Below, piece after piece: positions 28,685 through 36,659 of a DNA stretch of 40,789 nucleotides. This stretch comes from an uncultured beta proteobacterium (GTDB taxonomy: Bacteria > Pseudomonadota > Gammaproteobacteria > Burkholderiales > Burkholderiaceae), in NCBI GenBank assembly GCA_903918115.1, contig CAIXDG010000055.1, positions 1 to 40,789 of the forward strand, written 5' to 3'. Position numbers and translations under genes: made by a program. The notes under the pieces are model-generated. The model had not been told where the DNA came from. It saw only the letters and a program-made list of their open reading frames with translations, and made no database searches. The first letter of the stretch is position 1. Every line of letters begins with the position of its first letter.

Positions 28685-28724
28685 ACCCTAGATTTTTCGA
28701 CTAGCAAGGGCTATCAGCGTGGCT

Positions 28725-28730
28725 TACAAT
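28725..28730 (+). promoter_or_regulatory. Possible -10 of the tctBA promoter
   Basis: TACAAT (5/6) lies 62 bp before the tctB start, and the -35 region is weak (TAGCAA). The predicted leader of about 50 nt contains TGGTC...GACCA, able to form a 5-bp stem just before the ribosome site. Confidence 0.35.
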
Positions 28731-28786
28731 CGCTCATCAATATTAAAAAATGGTCCGTCAGTAATTAGACCAACTTGGAGCGCACT

Positions 28787-29248
28787 TTGAAAATACGCAA
28801 TCAACAAGACTTTGCCGCTGGCTTTATGTATATCGTCGTTGGCTTATTTTTTGCCAGCCTAGCTACCGGTTATCAAATGGGTACTGCCGCCAAAATGGGT
28901 CCTGGCTACTTCCCTTTTTGCCTTGGAATGCTTTTAGCTGTAATCGGCTTAGTTGTTTTGCTAAGCGCAATTACTAAAAAAGCTGCTGACGTCAAACTAA
29001 AAAGATGGGATCTGAAAAGCGTCATTTGGATTACTGGCGCGGTAGTGCTCTATGGCGTACTGTTAACCACCATGGGATTTTTTGTAGCGCTTATCACTTT
29101 GGTCTTTGTTTCAGCCTCCGCTAGCCATGAATTTAAGTGGAAAGGCACGATCGTCAATGCCCTTATTTTGCTGATCTTCACGTATCTCGCTTTCGTAGTT
29201 GGGCTCAAGCTACAGTTTCCGCTGTGGCCCTTCTTCCTTAATAATTAA
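28787..29248 (+). CDS. tctB: Tripartite tricarboxylate transporter small membrane subunit TctB
   Basis: Small integral-membrane subunit of a TTT-family secondary transporter. It has 153 residues from a TTG at 28787, with four predicted helices, near 10-30, 42-62, 80-103 and 110-145. GYFPFCLGMLLAVIGL is a typical TctB first-loop/second-helix segment. The track starts four codons upstream, but that TTG lies on the Shine-Dalgarno GGAG; the second TTG has GGAG with a 6-nt spacer and is the better start. tctA follows after 23 bp. The substrate-binding TctC gene is not in the window. Confidence 0.85.
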   Translation: MKIRNQQDFAAGFMYIVVGLFFASLATGYQMGTAAKMGPGYFPFCLGMLLAVIGLVVLLSAITKKAADVKLKRWDLKSVIWITGAVVLYGVLLTTMGFFVALITLVFVSASASHEFKWKGTIVNALILLIFTYLAFVVGLKLQFPLWPFFLNN

Positions 29249-29271
29249 TCGCTAAAGCCTAGGACACTGAC

Positions 29272-30777
29272 ATGGATCTGCTGAATAATTTAGCGCTGGG
29301 TTTTTCAACCGCCCTGACCTTTCAAAATTTAATTTACTGCTTTCTGGGTTGTTTATTGGGTACCTTAATTGGTATTCTGCCCGGACTTGGCCCCATTGCT
29401 ACTATTGCCATGTTATTGCCAGCAACGTATGCTTTGCCACCCATTGCCGCCCTCATTATGTTGGCCGGTATTTACTATGGTGCGCAATATGGTGGCTCAA
29501 CAACAGCCATCTTATTAAATATTCCTGGAGAAACATCTTCTGTCGTCACCGCAATTGATGGCTATCAAATGGCCCGACGAGGGCGAGCTGGAGTAGCGCT
29601 CTTTACCGCTGGTATGGGTTCATTTTTTGCTGGGTGCGTAGCGACTTTTATTTTGGCTGCTTTTGCCGCGCCCCTTTCACAACTAGCCTTTAAGTTCGGT
29701 CCGGCTGAATACTTCTCATTAATGGTGTTGGGTTTAATCGGCGCAGTGGTTTTAGCGTCGGGCTCACTCATTAAGGCCATTGGCATGATTATTTTGGGTT
29801 TGCTCATGGGCCTAGTTGGCACTGACGTGAACTCAGGCGTTTCACGCTATGCTTTTGATGTGCCCGAACTTAGTGACGGTATTGGCTTTGTCAGTATTGC
29901 CATGGGTGTATTCGGCTTTGCTGAGATCATGATGAACTTAGAGCAAAAAGAAAAGCGGGAAAGTTTTTTAAATAAAGTGACTACCTTGATTCCCTCATGG
30001 AATGACGTGAAGCGAATGGTGCCTTCAATTTTGCGTGGTACAGCCATCGGTTCAGTTTTGGGAATTTTGCCAGGCGGCGGCGCTGCCTTAGCGGCTTTCG
30101 GGGCTTATTCAGTAGAAAAGAAAACCTCAAAACACTCTGCTGAATTTGGGCAAGGTGCTATTGAAGGTGTTGCTGGCCCAGAAAGCGCGAATAATGCTGC
30201 GGCCCAAACTTCCTTTATTCCTTTGCTAACTTTAGGTATTCCACCAAATGCGGTTATGGCGTTAATGGTGGGCGCAATGACTATTCACAATATTCAACCA
30301 GGCCCGCAAGTGATGACCAGCAACCCTGCTTTATTTTGGGGCTTGATTGCGTCGATGTGGATTGGAAACTTGATGTTAATTCTGCTCAATCTACCGCTCA
30401 TTGGTATGTGGGTACAGATTTTGAAAATTCCCTATCGTTTTCTTTATCCCGCTATTTTAGTTTTCTGCTGTATCGGGGTTTATACGGTTAACAATACGGT
30501 ATTTGACGTCTACATCACCGCCACCTTTGGCATTATTGGCTACCTATTTTTTAAACTGGGTTGCGAACCCGCACCGCTTTTATTAGGCTTTGTATTGGGT
30601 CCGATGATGGAAGAAAACTTCCGCCGCGCTTTATTACTATCGCGAGGTGATTTTTCTACCTTTATTACCCGCCCTCTGTCGCTTGGCCTCTTGGTGGCGG
30701 CTGCTTTAATGGTGGTGATTGTGGCCTTGCCAGCAATTAAACAAGGGCGTGAAAAAGTCTTCGTCGAAGATCAATAA
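29272..30777 (+). CDS. tctA: Tripartite tricarboxylate transporter permease TctA
   Basis: Large permease of 501 residues with about 11-12 membrane helices. The family signatures are GILPGLGPIATIAMLLPATY near 38-57, YYGAQYGGSTTAILLNIPGE near 68-87, and a second glycine-rich motif GILPGGGAALAAFG near 265, reflecting the internal repeat of TctA. Known members carry citrate, other tricarboxylates, or aromatic acids such as terephthalate, driven by sodium or protons and fed by a periplasmic TctC protein. The substrate cannot be told here. An AGGA precedes the ATG. A strong terminator ends the tctBA unit. Confidence 0.93.
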   Translation: MDLLNNLALGFSTALTFQNLIYCFLGCLLGTLIGILPGLGPIATIAMLLPATYALPPIAALIMLAGIYYGAQYGGSTTAILLNIPGETSSVVTAIDGYQMARRGRAGVALFTAGMGSFFAGCVATFILAAFAAPLSQLAFKFGPAEYFSLMVLGLIGAVVLASGSLIKAIGMIILGLLMGLVGTDVNSGVSRYAFDVPELSDGIGFVSIAMGVFGFAEIMMNLEQKEKRESFLNKVTTLIPSWNDVKRMVPSILRGTAIGSVLGILPGGGAALAAFGAYSVEKKTSKHSAEFGQGAIEGVAGPESANNAAAQTSFIPLLTLGIPPNAVMALMVGAMTIHNIQPGPQVMTSNPALFWGLIASMWIGNLMLILLNLPLIGMWVQILKIPYRFLYPAILVFCCIGVYTVNNTVFDVYITATFGIIGYLFFKLGCEPAPLLLGFVLGPMMEENFRRALLLSRGDFSTFITRPLSLGLLVAAALMVVIVALPAIKQGREKVFVEDQ

Positions 30778-30806
30778 ATCCCCTAATACTCTTTTGCTTC
30801 ATGAGG

Positions 30807-30838
30807 AAGCCCGCATCGTCTGCGGGCTTTTTTCTTTC
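30807..30838 (+). terminator. Intrinsic terminator after tctBA
   Basis: AAGCCCGCA (30807-30815) pairs perfectly with TGCGGGCTT (30821-30829) around a 5-nt loop, then a T-rich tract TTTTTCTTTC follows. It separates tctA from glnS. Confidence 0.9.
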
Positions 30839-30856
30839 TCGTGCAGCGATCTTCTC

Positions 30857-30862
30857 TACAAT
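30857..30862 (+). promoter_or_regulatory. -10 hexamer placed for a leaderless glnS mRNA
   Basis: TACAAT (5/6) ends 6 nt before the glnS ATG, so +1 would be the A of the start codon. The -35 region, at the T-tract of the preceding terminator (TTTCTC), is poor. No Shine-Dalgarno is present. glnS needs its own promoter because a terminator precedes it. Confidence 0.5.
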
Positions 30863-30868
30863 TAGCGA

Positions 30869-32671
30869 ATGTCAAAAGAAAGCCCTAAAAATCCAGCCTC
30901 CAATAAGACTAAAGCGCTAGCCGCTGAACCTTCTAATTTTCTCCGCCAAATTATCGAGCACGATTTAGCCCAACCTTTATACCAACAGCGTCCACTGCAC
31001 AACGATGCTGACGGCAATGCCTTACCCCCACTGATTACCCGCTTTCCACCTGAACCAAATGGCTATTTACATATTGGGCATGCTAAAAGTATTTGTCTCA
31101 ATTTTGGTCTAGCTGCTGAATATCAAGCACGCGCTGGTGGTGCCCGTTGCAATATGCGCTTAGACGATACCAATCCTGTAAAAGAAGAGGTTGAATACGT
31201 TGATAGTATTTTAGATGCAGTACGCTGGCTTGGTTTCGATTGGGAGGCAAATGGTCAAACCCATTTGCATTACGCCAGTGATTATTTCGCACAGCTCTAT
31301 CAATTTGCGGAAATCTTAATCGAACATGGCAAAGCGTATGTCGATAGCCAAACTGCCGATGAAATACACACCAAACGGGGCAACTTTAATCAAGCAGGAC
31401 AAAATAGTCCTTATCGTGAGCGTAGTGTGGCGGAAAATTTACAACTCTTTCGCGCGATGCGGGCGGGTGAGTTTAGCGATGGCCAGCATGTACTCCGTCT
31501 AAAAATCGATATGCAACACCCTAATATCGTCATGCGCGATCCAGTGATTTACCGTATTCGTCATGCGCATCATCATCGGACTGGTGACCAGTGGTGCATT
31601 TATCCTTTGTATGATTTCACCCACTGCATTTCTGATGCCCTCGAATTCGTGTCTCATTCGATTTGCACCTTAGAGTTTGAAAATAATCGACCGCTCTACG
31701 ATTGGATTCTGAACACCCTAAAAGAAGCCGGCGTCTTTAGCGATCCACTGCCGCATCAGCACGAATTTGCGCGCCTCAATTTAACCTATACCCTCACTAG
31801 TAAACGTAAATTACTGCAATTAGTCGAAGAAAAATGTGTTGATGGCTGGGATGATCCACGCATGCCAACCATTGTTGGTATTCGTCGCCGCGGCTACACC
31901 CCTGAAAGCCTCCGCTTATTTTGTGAACGTATTGGCGTCTCGAAGGCTGACAGCTGGATCGATATGAGTACGCTAGAACAGGCTTTGCGAGACGACTTGG
32001 ATGCCAAGGCGCCGCGGGCTACTGCGGTACTAAAACCGCTAAAACTGGTGATTGAAAACTTTCCTGAAAATGGTTCTGAAGCTTGCTCGGCTCCACGACA
32101 TCCGCATCATCCCGAATGGGGTAAGCGAGAATTTAACTTTACGCGTGAAGTTTGGATCGAGGCCGATGACTTTATGTTGGAGCCAGTAAAAGGCTTCTTT
32201 CGACTTTATCCTCCCAACAATGACCAAGCAGGAGGACGCGTGCGTCTACGCCATGGTTTTGTGATTGAATGTACTGGAGTTGAGTTAGATAGCAATGGTC
32301 AGGTAAAGCAAGTGAACGCGCGTTATTTTCCCGATAGCAAGAGTGGCACCCCAGGCTCAGACAACTATAAAGTGAAGGGGAATATCCATTGGCTAAGCGT
32401 TGCTGAGGCTCTCGCTGTTGAGGTACGTCTTTATGATCACCTGTTTACTGAACCTCATCCCGATAGCGGAGAAAATAATTTTCTCGCTCACCTTAATCCA
32501 AATTCAAAACAGATTATTACTGCATACCTCGAACCCAGCATGAAATCAGTCCAAGCCGGCGAGCGTTTTCAGTTTGAACGTCATGGATACTTTATTGCGG
32601 ATGCCAGCGACTCACAAGCTGGAAAGCCAGTCTTTAATCGGACGGTGGCACTAAAGGATGCTTGGAAATAA
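30869..32671 (+). CDS. glnS: Glutaminyl-tRNA synthetase
   Basis: Class I synthetase charging tRNA-Gln directly. It is 600 residues. The HIGH motif is in RFPPEPNGYLHIGHAKS near 53-70, MRLDDTNPVKEEVEY near 90-105 is typical of GlnRS, and the KMSKS equivalent is TSKRKLLQLV near 310. The C-terminal half is the two beta-barrel anticodon-binding domains (YNP-like SDNYKVKGNIHWLS). Direct charging implies that GatCAB-dependent Gln-tRNA synthesis is not needed for this tRNA. The 3' end overlaps the convergent epimerase-like gene by 38 bp. Confidence 0.97.
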   Translation: MSKESPKNPASNKTKALAAEPSNFLRQIIEHDLAQPLYQQRPLHNDADGNALPPLITRFPPEPNGYLHIGHAKSICLNFGLAAEYQARAGGARCNMRLDDTNPVKEEVEYVDSILDAVRWLGFDWEANGQTHLHYASDYFAQLYQFAEILIEHGKAYVDSQTADEIHTKRGNFNQAGQNSPYRERSVAENLQLFRAMRAGEFSDGQHVLRLKIDMQHPNIVMRDPVIYRIRHAHHHRTGDQWCIYPLYDFTHCISDALEFVSHSICTLEFENNRPLYDWILNTLKEAGVFSDPLPHQHEFARLNLTYTLTSKRKLLQLVEEKCVDGWDDPRMPTIVGIRRRGYTPESLRLFCERIGVSKADSWIDMSTLEQALRDDLDAKAPRATAVLKPLKLVIENFPENGSEACSAPRHPHHPEWGKREFNFTREVWIEADDFMLEPVKGFFRLYPPNNDQAGGRVRLRHGFVIECTGVELDSNGQVKQVNARYFPDSKSGTPGSDNYKVKGNIHWLSVAEALAVEVRLYDHLFTEPHPDSGENNFLAHLNPNSKQIITAYLEPSMKSVQAGERFQFERHGYFIADASDSQAGKPVFNRTVALKDAWK

Positions 32672-33542
32672 AACTGGCGACATTGGGATAGCGTAAAGCA
32701 ATCTTTAACTCTTTCAGACGGGTATTACTCACCCGCCGTGACTCACGCATAAATGACCAGAGCATTGGGCTCACTTTTTCTTTTACGGCAGCAGCGGTTA
32801 AACGAGGCGGTCGCTCAAGCTCATAAGCATCAGCAACTTGATCAAAATAATCGCCCATTTTGAGCTCTTCACCATCACAAGCATTGACGATGCGCTGGGG
32901 ACGCCCACGAAATACTGCCGCGCAAATCAGGCGGGATAAATCATCGCTCTGAATATGGTTGGAATAGGCATCTTCAGCGGCTAATAAAGCCGGGGTTCCC
33001 GCCTTCAGGCGTTCAATCGGCAAACGGTTGAGGTCATAAATGCCGGGCACCCGCAAAATTGTCAAACTTGCTTGCTGCGTTAAAGCAAAGGTCCGTAATA
33101 CCTGCTCAGCATCGACGCGGCGCTGCGCGCGCTCGCTTTGTGGGTCTATAGGCGTTGTTTCATGGACCCAAGAGCCATTAGCGTCACCGTATACCCCTGT
33201 GGTACTGACATAAATCAGGCGCCTGACGACACCGCCACCTTGGGCTAAAATTCGCAGTAGATTGCGGGTTCGGCGATCTTGATTACCTGAGTTAGGTGGT
33301 GGCGCTAAATGAATGACGGTTGCTGCTAATCCACTCAGACGCCATAAGCTATCAGGCTGATCAAGATTACCCAGAATAGGTAGTGCTCCAGCCTCTCGCA
33401 ATGCTGGAAAACGCGTTAATTGAGAAGTCAGTGCAAAAATATGAAAAGCCGGTGCTAACTGTTCAACAACTCTTAGCCCTATATCTCCACATCCCACAAT
33501 CAGGAGTCTAGGCTTAGCAAATAGGTGGGTGGTGTTACGCAT
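32634..33542 (-). CDS. NAD-dependent epimerase/dehydratase-like protein (YeeZ-type extended SDR)
   Basis: An atypical extended short-chain dehydrogenase of 302 residues. The dinucleotide-binding start is LLIVGCGDIGLRVVEQL near 13-29 (GxGxxG). RRLIYVSTTGVYGDANGSWV near 107 carries the Ser/Tyr region of extended SDRs, although a canonical YxxxK is not obvious (ERAQRRVDAE follows). This resembles YeeZ-like proteins of unknown substrate. Its last 12 codons are antisense to the end of glnS. No Shine-Dalgarno is seen; TACGAT ends 7 nt before the ATG. It is divergent from the reductase at 33580. Confidence 0.82.
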   Translation of the reverse strand: MRNTTHLFAKPRLLIVGCGDIGLRVVEQLAPAFHIFALTSQLTRFPALREAGALPILGNLDQPDSLWRLSGLAATVIHLAPPPNSGNQDRRTRNLLRILAQGGGVVRRLIYVSTTGVYGDANGSWVHETTPIDPQSERAQRRVDAEQVLRTFALTQQASLTILRVPGIYDLNRLPIERLKAGTPALLAAEDAYSNHIQSDDLSRLICAAVFRGRPQRIVNACDGEELKMGDYFDQVADAYELERPPRLTAAAVKEKVSPMLWSFMRESRRVSNTRLKELKIALRYPNVASFISKHPLVPPSD

Positions 33543-33549
33543 TAGTTAT

Positions 33550-33555
33550 ATCGTA
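33550..33555 (-). promoter_or_regulatory. -10-like hexamer placed for a leaderless epimerase mRNA
   Basis: TACGAT on the minus strand (4/6) would put +1 one nucleotide before the ATG at 33542. No convincing -35 is present. The same hexamer occupies the same place before polA. Confidence 0.3.
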
Positions 33556-33579
33556 CCGATTTATTGAAAGGAATGGGTT

Positions 33580-34674
33580 TTGGGGCATCGAGTCACACTG
33601 AAGGCTAGCGGTAAGGAGTTTACCGTCAACACCGATGAAACTATTTTAGAGGCCGCCCTGCGCCAAGGAATTAACTTGCCTTACGGCTGCAAGAATGGTG
33701 CTTGTGGATCTTGTAAAGGGAAAGTGATTTCAGGCCAAGTTCAGCATGGCGAACATAGTGAGAGCGCCTTGAATCGTGCTGAAGAATTAGCCGGTATGAG
33801 TCTATTTTGCTGCGCACACGCTACCGCCGATCTCATCATTGAAGTGCGTGAAGTACAAGGGGGCAGCGATTTGCCGGTGCGTAAGGTGCCCTGTCGCGTG
33901 AACTCAATTACCCGCCCCACTACTGATGTAGCAATTTTGCAATTACAACTGCCTGCAGCTGAACGTTTTCAGTATTTAGCTGGGCAATATATTGAATTTT
34001 TACTCAAAGATGGTCAGCGCCGCGCTTACTCTTTGGCTACAGCACCCGAACACGATGGGCCCCTTGAAGTCCAAATTCGGCATTTGCCAGGCGGCCTTTT
34101 TACTGATTTTGTTTTTGGGCATCAGCAAGACAGTAGTAATGAGAACTCCAGCGGCATGCCAACGCAATTTTTACAAGAGAAAGCAATCCTCCGTTTTGAA
34201 GGACCGCTGGGTAGTTTCTTTTTGCGTGAAGAGTCGACTAAGCCCATCCTCTTTTTGGCTGCAGGCACCGGGATTGCGCCGATTAAAGCGATCATTGAAC
34301 ACATGCTTGCCAAAAAAATTCAGCGGCCCATCAGCCTCTATTGGGGTGGCCGTCGACCCACCGATCTTTACCTGGATGCACTATGCAAAAGCTGGGCTAG
34401 CACCATCCCCGACTTTCACTATATTCCGGTAGTGTCAGATGCAATACCTGCCGACCAGTGGCACGGTCGAACGGGTTTTGTTCACCAAGCAGTGATGCAA
34501 GACTTTCCCAGTCTAAAGGCTATGCAGGTTTATGCTTGTGGGTCGCCACTGATGGTTAATGCTGCACGGCGTGACTTTATAGGCCAATGCCAATTACCGG
34601 AAGCTGAATTTTTTGCTGACTCGTTTACCAGTGCCGCAGATTTATCTCGCAGCTTAGATGAAACCGTTTCATAA
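33580..34674 (+). CDS. 2Fe-2S ferredoxin/FAD/NAD(P) reductase ('CDP-6-deoxy-glucoseen reductase'-type)
   Basis: A 364-residue electron-transfer flavoprotein. The N-terminal plant-type ferredoxin has Cys ligands in CKNGACGSCKG near 37-47 and FCCAHA near 77. The FAD domain has RRAYSLATAP near 147, and the NAD(P) domain has LFLAAGTGIAPIKAI near 225 and YACGSPLMV near 318. Burkholderiales carry an orthologue often labelled CDP-6-deoxy-delta-3,4-glucoseen reductase by similarity to AscD. No dideoxysugar genes are nearby, so that name is doubtful; it could supply electrons to an oxygenase such as the one at 10822. The start is TTG with AAAGGA about 7 nt upstream; an ATG inside this site is in another frame. 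Confidence 0.85.
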   Translation: MGHRVTLKASGKEFTVNTDETILEAALRQGINLPYGCKNGACGSCKGKVISGQVQHGEHSESALNRAEELAGMSLFCCAHATADLIIEVREVQGGSDLPVRKVPCRVNSITRPTTDVAILQLQLPAAERFQYLAGQYIEFLLKDGQRRAYSLATAPEHDGPLEVQIRHLPGGLFTDFVFGHQQDSSNENSSGMPTQFLQEKAILRFEGPLGSFFLREESTKPILFLAAGTGIAPIKAIIEHMLAKKIQRPISLYWGGRRPTDLYLDALCKSWASTIPDFHYIPVVSDAIPADQWHGRTGFVHQAVMQDFPSLKAMQVYACGSPLMVNAARRDFIGQCQLPEAEFFADSFTSAADLSRSLDETVS

Positions 34675-34710
34675 TTCAGTTTTATTTAATTTAATTATCC
34701 TTCTTGCCTC

Positions 34711-35898
34711 ATGACCAATAAAACGCTGAATACCGACGCCATCATGTTTATTACCCCACGCCCTGAATTGGTGATGGTGCAGGGTGAGGGTTCTTGGCTA
34801 ACTGATCAAAATGGCAAGCGCTATCTCGACTTCATGCAAGGGTGGGCTGTAAATTGCTTAGGGCATGCTAACGCTGGCATGATTGCGGCGCTAAATACCC
34901 AAGCTAAATTATTAATTAGTCCTAGCCCTGCGTTTTACAACGAACCCATGCTGCGTTTAGCAAATCTACTGACTGCGAATAGCTGTTTTGATAAAGTTTT
35001 TTTTGCTAACAGTGGCGCCGAAGCCAATGAGGGAGCGATAAAGCTAGCACGTAAATGGGGACAACTCAATAAGGCGGGTGCCTTTGAAACTATTACTTTT
35101 GATCATGGCTTTCATGGGCGTACTCTAGCTACTATGAGTGCTTCTGGCAAACCAGGCTGGGATAGCATGTTTGCACCACAGGTTGCCGGCTTTCCGAAAG
35201 CCAATCTTAACGACCTAAGCTCGGTCATTGCCTGCATTACCGATAACACCGTGGCGGTAATGGTTGAGCCAGTTCAAGGTGAAGGTGGGGTTATTCCCTG
35301 TACGCCAGAATTTATGCAAAATTTACGCCAACTCACACAAGAGCGAAATATTTTATTGATAGTTGACGAAGTGCAATCGGGAAGCGGGCGTACAGGTAGC
35401 TTATTTGCTTATGAACAATTTGGCATTAAGCCCGACATCATGACCTTGGGTAAAGGTATTGGTGGTGGCGTTCCCTTGGCAGCCCTATTAGCTACTGATG
35501 CAGTAGCGTGCTTTGTAGCTGGTAATCAAGGCGGTACTTACAACGGCAATCCCCTCATGACAGCAGTAGGTATTAGTGTTGTTGAGCAACTCTTAGCTCC
35601 CCAATTTTTAGCCCAAGTGCAAGCTAAGGGCGAATTATTGCGTAATGAATTACGCCAACTGGTTGCAGAATTTCAGTTAGAAGGAGAGCGGGGAATGGGC
35701 ATGTTGCGGGCCTTAATGTTAGGTCGCGAAATTGGCCCTAAACTCGTAGAAATGGCTCGTGATCAAAATCCAGTAGGACTATTGATTAACTCCCCACAAC
35801 CCGATTTATTGCGTTTTATGCCCGCCCTAAATACCAGTGACGATGATATTCGCTTGATGGCTTCAATGCTACGCGGACTTCTCAAGCAATTGGTTTGA
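34711..35898 (+). CDS. argD: Acetylornithine-type aminotransferase (class III, PLP)
   Basis: A 395-residue class III aminotransferase. [19 protein letters not shown] near 90-108 binds the PLP phosphate, [10 protein letters not shown] near 130 stacks on the ring, [11 protein letters not shown] near 216 holds the PLP-N Asp, and [11 protein letters not shown] near 245 contains the Schiff-base Lys. Closest in pattern to ArgD, converting N-acetylornithine and 2-oxoglutarate in arginine synthesis; succinyl-ornithine or other omega-amino acid use is possible. No other arg gene is adjacent. It lies 36 bp after the reductase and has no clear Shine-Dalgarno. It converges on livF over a 50-bp gap. Confidence 0.85.
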   Translation: MTNKTLNTDAIMFITPRPELVMVQGEGSWLTDQNGKRYLDFMQGWAVNCLGHANAGMIAALNTQAKLLISPSPAFYNEPMLRLANLLTANSCFDKVFFANSGAEANEGAIKLARKWGQLNKAGAFETITFDHGFHGRTLATMSASGKPGWDSMFAPQVAGFPKANLNDLSSVIACITDNTVAVMVEPVQGEGGVIPCTPEFMQNLRQLTQERNILLIVDEVQSGSGRTGSLFAYEQFGIKPDIMTLGKGIGGGVPLAALLATDAVACFVAGNQGGTYNGNPLMTAVGISVVEQLLAPQFLAQVQAKGELLRNELRQLVAEFQLEGERGMGMLRALMLGREIGPKLVEMARDQNPVGLLINSPQPDLLRFMPALNTSDDDIRLMASMLRGLLKQLV

Positions 35899-35916
35899 CC
35901 TGCGCTCGCTTGGCAT

Positions 35917-35928
35917 TAGTTGCAACTA
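35917..35928. repeat. 12-bp perfect palindrome between argD and livF
   Basis: TAGTTGCAACTA is self-complementary and lies in the 50-bp gap between two convergent 3' ends. There is no T-tract on either side. It may contribute to transcript-end processing or be chance. Confidence 0.3.
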
Positions 35929-35948
35929 GACTTGCATCGGTCTCATCT

Positions 35949-36659
35949 CTATTCACCTAAGTAGGCCTTGCGAACCCTGGTGTCAGCCATGAGTTCAGCG
36001 CCTGAACCAGCCAAGGTAATCAGTCCGCTTTCCATGACATAAGCGCGCTGTGCAAGCTGCAAGGCTAAACGCGCATTTTGCTCAACTAATAAAATAGTCA
36101 TACCCGCTTTAGTTAAGGAATGAATTACATTAAAAATGGTTTCAACCATGAGTGGTGCCAGCCCCATTGAGGGCTCATCTAACAATAATAATTTCGGTTG
36201 CGCCATCAGCGCCCTACCCATTGCCACCATCTGCTGCTCTCCCCCCGAAAGTGTGCCCGCCATTTGCGTGCTGCGCTCTTCTAAGCGTGGGACAAAAGTG
36301 TAGGTCTGATCTCAAAGACGTTTAAATTCAGCTGGGTTTTGCTGCAGAAAAGCGCCCATTTGTAAATTCTCAAAAACCGTCATGCGCTTAAATACACCAC
36401 GGCCTTCGGGCACTAAACTTAGACCGCGCTTGACCAATTCATAAGCAGGTAAATGGCTAACAGGCTCGCGATTAAATTGAATCTCACCAGCACTTGCGGA
36501 AATGATTCCAGCTAAGGCATTTAATGTCGAGCTTTTGCCAGCCCCATTGGCGCCAATTAAAGCGACTAACTCGCCAGACTTAATCTCAAAATCAATTCCC
36601 TTAACGGCTGTTATACCGCCGTAAGATACTTTTAGGTCCCTGACTTGTAAAATATGCAT
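35949..36659 (-). pseudogene. livF: livF, branched-chain amino acid ABC transporter ATPase, interrupted by in-frame TGA
   Basis: Reads as a full-length LivF (237 codons including stop; about 235 is usual) except for one TGA at 36314-36312. Before it are Walker A (GANGAGKSS) and VPEGRGVFKRMTVFENL. After it, in the same frame, are DQTYTFVPRLEERS, the signature LSGGEQQ, Walker B (LLLLDEPSMGLAP) and the H-loop region. The local context KRL-stop-DQTY suggests a single base change, for example CGA to TGA. No frameshift is needed. An internal ATG at 36263 could start a C-terminal fragment, but that lacks Walker A. It could be a true recent pseudogene, an assembly or sequencing error, or a readthrough site. 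It overlaps the livG stop as TAATG. Confidence 0.85.

Noticed and set aside
33573-33600. ATG just upstream of the reductase start as the true start codon
   Set aside because: It is in a different frame from the ferredoxin domain. The in-frame TTG with AAAGGA upstream is used instead.
33992-34432. 146-residue ORF overlapping the reductase in another frame
   Set aside because: The reductase frame carries intact FAD and NAD motifs through the whole stretch. This is an alternative-frame artefact.
35949-36263. Independent 104-residue ABC ATPase gene
   Set aside because: It is the C-terminal half of livF in the same frame as the N-terminal half. It lacks Walker A and cannot be a complete ATPase.
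36264-36311. Frameshift as the cause of the livF split
   Set aside because: The two ORFs are 396 nt apart start to start, a multiple of three, and the residues between them match LivF in the same frame. A single stop codon explains the break.
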